A stretch of DNA of 12,710 bases from an uncultured Oscillospiraceae bacterium (GTDB lineage: Bacteria > Bacillota > Clostridia > Oscillospirales > Oscillospiraceae): NCBI GenBank assembly GCA_934572355.1, contig CAKTKV010000027.1, positions 1 to 12,710 on the forward strand. The letters are read 5' to 3'. The number at the start of each line of letters is the position of its first letter. The first letter of the stretch is position 1. The position numbers and the translations under genes are program-made. The notes beneath the pieces were generated by a model. The model had not been told where the DNA came from. It saw only the letters and a program-made list of their open reading frames with translations, and made no database searches. Below are positions 12,067 through 12,710 of the stretch, in pieces.

Positions 12067-12528
12067 TTAGAACGGCAGCTCGCCGTCGCCGTCATCCAGC
12101 TCCGCAAAGGCGGAAGCAGCGGGAGCGCTGCTCTTTCCGGCAGAACCGGAATTGCCATAGCTGCTGTATGAACTGCTGCGGCTGTCACCGCTGTCGCCGT
12201 CGCGGCGGCGGCTCTCCCCGAAGTACATATTGTCAACAACGACCTCCGCGCTGCGGCGCTTGCCGCCATCGCGATCGGTCCAGTCACGGATCTGCAGGCG
12301 GCCGGAAACAACGGCCATGCTGCCCTTCGTGAAATACTTGCTGACGAACTCCGCGGTCTGACGCCAAGCGACGCAGTCGATGAAATCGGTCTGCTTTTCT
12401 CCGCCGTCACGGCTGCCGAAATCACGGTCGACCGCGAGGGTGAAGGACGCTACCGGCGTCTGGGACTGGGTGTATCTGAGCTCAGGGTCTCTGGTCAGAC
12501 GCCCCATAATGGTGATATGGTTCAGCAT
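12067..12528 (-). CDS. ssb: Single-stranded DNA-binding protein, 153 aa
   Basis: This protein binds and protects single-stranded DNA in replication, repair and recombination, as a tetramer. The N-terminal OB fold (about 1-105) shows MLNHITIMGRLTRDPELRYT, VASFTLAVDRDF, TDFIDCVAWRQTAEFVSKYFTKGS and VVSGRLQIRDWTD, all family hallmarks. A flexible Ser/Gly/Ala/Arg-rich linker (106-143) leads to the acidic tip DDGDGELPF (145-153), the site that recruits partner proteins. Length is near that of other Firmicute SSBs. AAGGAG (12537-12542) lies 8 bases before the ATG and overlaps the stop codon of rpsF, indicating coupled translation. Confidence 0.97.
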   Translation of the reverse strand: MLNHITIMGRLTRDPELRYTQSQTPVASFTLAVDRDFGSRDGGEKQTDFIDCVAWRQTAEFVSKYFTKGSMAVVSGRLQIRDWTDRDGGKRRSAEVVVDNMYFGESRRRDGDSGDSRSSSYSSYGNSGSAGKSSAPAASAFAELDDGDGELPF

Positions 12529-12540
12529 AATTATCGCTCC

Positions 12541-12710
12541 TTACTCTGCACGCAGGGTAATCAGGCGACGCAGAATGCCGTCGGTAATACCGAGTATACG
12601 ATCCAGCTCGGCGGGGAACTCGGGAGCGCTGGTGAACTTCATCAGCACATAGTAGCCCTCGGAAATGTAGTTGATCTCGTAAGCGAGCTTGCGCTTACCC
12701 ATCTCCTCCA
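12541..12710 (-). CDS. rpsF: Ribosomal protein bS6, C-terminal fragment (5' end outside window)
   Basis: The frame runs in from the right edge and ends in TAA (12541-12543). The visible 56 residues include MGKRKLAYEINYISEGYYV, LMKFTSAPEFPAELDRILG and ITDGILRRLITLRAE, which match the second half of S6, the 30S protein that pairs with S18. It is the first gene of the conserved rpsF-ssb-rpsR operon. The N-terminus, promoter and any leader where S6-S18 might bind for feedback control lie outside the window. Confidence 0.95.
   Translation of the reverse strand, partial: EEMGKRKLAYEINYISEGYYVLMKFTSAPEFPAELDRILGITDGILRRLITLRAE

Overview
The window looks like part of a chromosome from an anaerobic Clostridia-type Firmicute, perhaps Oscillospiraceae-like. 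This is inferred from strong AAGGAGG-type ribosome binding sites before most genes, a short Gram-positive lipoprotein signal on the binding protein, the rpsF-ssb-rpsR order, and moderately GC-rich genes with AT-rich intergenic DNA. No genus can be named from the sequence alone.

Left edge (1-600): the C-terminal end of an acyl-CoA synthetase/AMP-ligase and, overlapping its stop codon, a 59-residue two-helix membrane protein. A long-stem terminator closes this unit.

Centre (619-10489): a sugar-acid type catabolic locus built as two divergent transcription units around a 395-base regulatory region (7681-8075). The leftward unit runs DapA/NanA-superfamily lyase, then a tripartite tricarboxylate transporter (TTT) binding lipoprotein, a terminator-like hairpin, the small permease TctB, the large permease TctA, a HpcH/HpaI-type aldolase, a second hairpin that also holds a candidate promoter, a YhcH/YiaL-family protein and an FGGY carbohydrate kinase. 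The rightward unit runs a GntR/FCD regulator, a KDPG-type aldolase and a PfkB-family 2-keto-3-deoxygluconate (KDG) kinase. The KDG kinase and KDPG aldolase together would turn KDG into pyruvate plus glyceraldehyde 3-phosphate. The TTT genes imply import of a carboxylated compound. The two further lyases and the FGGY kinase suggest a second branch or a less common acid sugar. No dehydratase, isomerase or dehydrogenase is present, so the imported substrate cannot be fixed from this window. Two near-identical operator-like palindromes (TTGTNATACAAGTTG) lie upstream of the regulator gene, one of them inside the spacer of its near-consensus promoter, which predicts autorepression. A degenerate third copy lies in front of the leftward unit.

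Right part (10500-11790): a single AT-richer gene for a three-helix membrane protein with a Pro/Thr-rich stalk. It has its own promoter (TTGACC-17-TATAAT) and is bounded by hairpins, so it looks like an accessory gene placed between the catabolic locus and a housekeeping operon.

Right edge (11755-12710): the leftward rpsF-ssb-rpsR operon (ribosomal protein S6, partial; SSB; ribosomal protein S18 with a TTG start) and its terminator.
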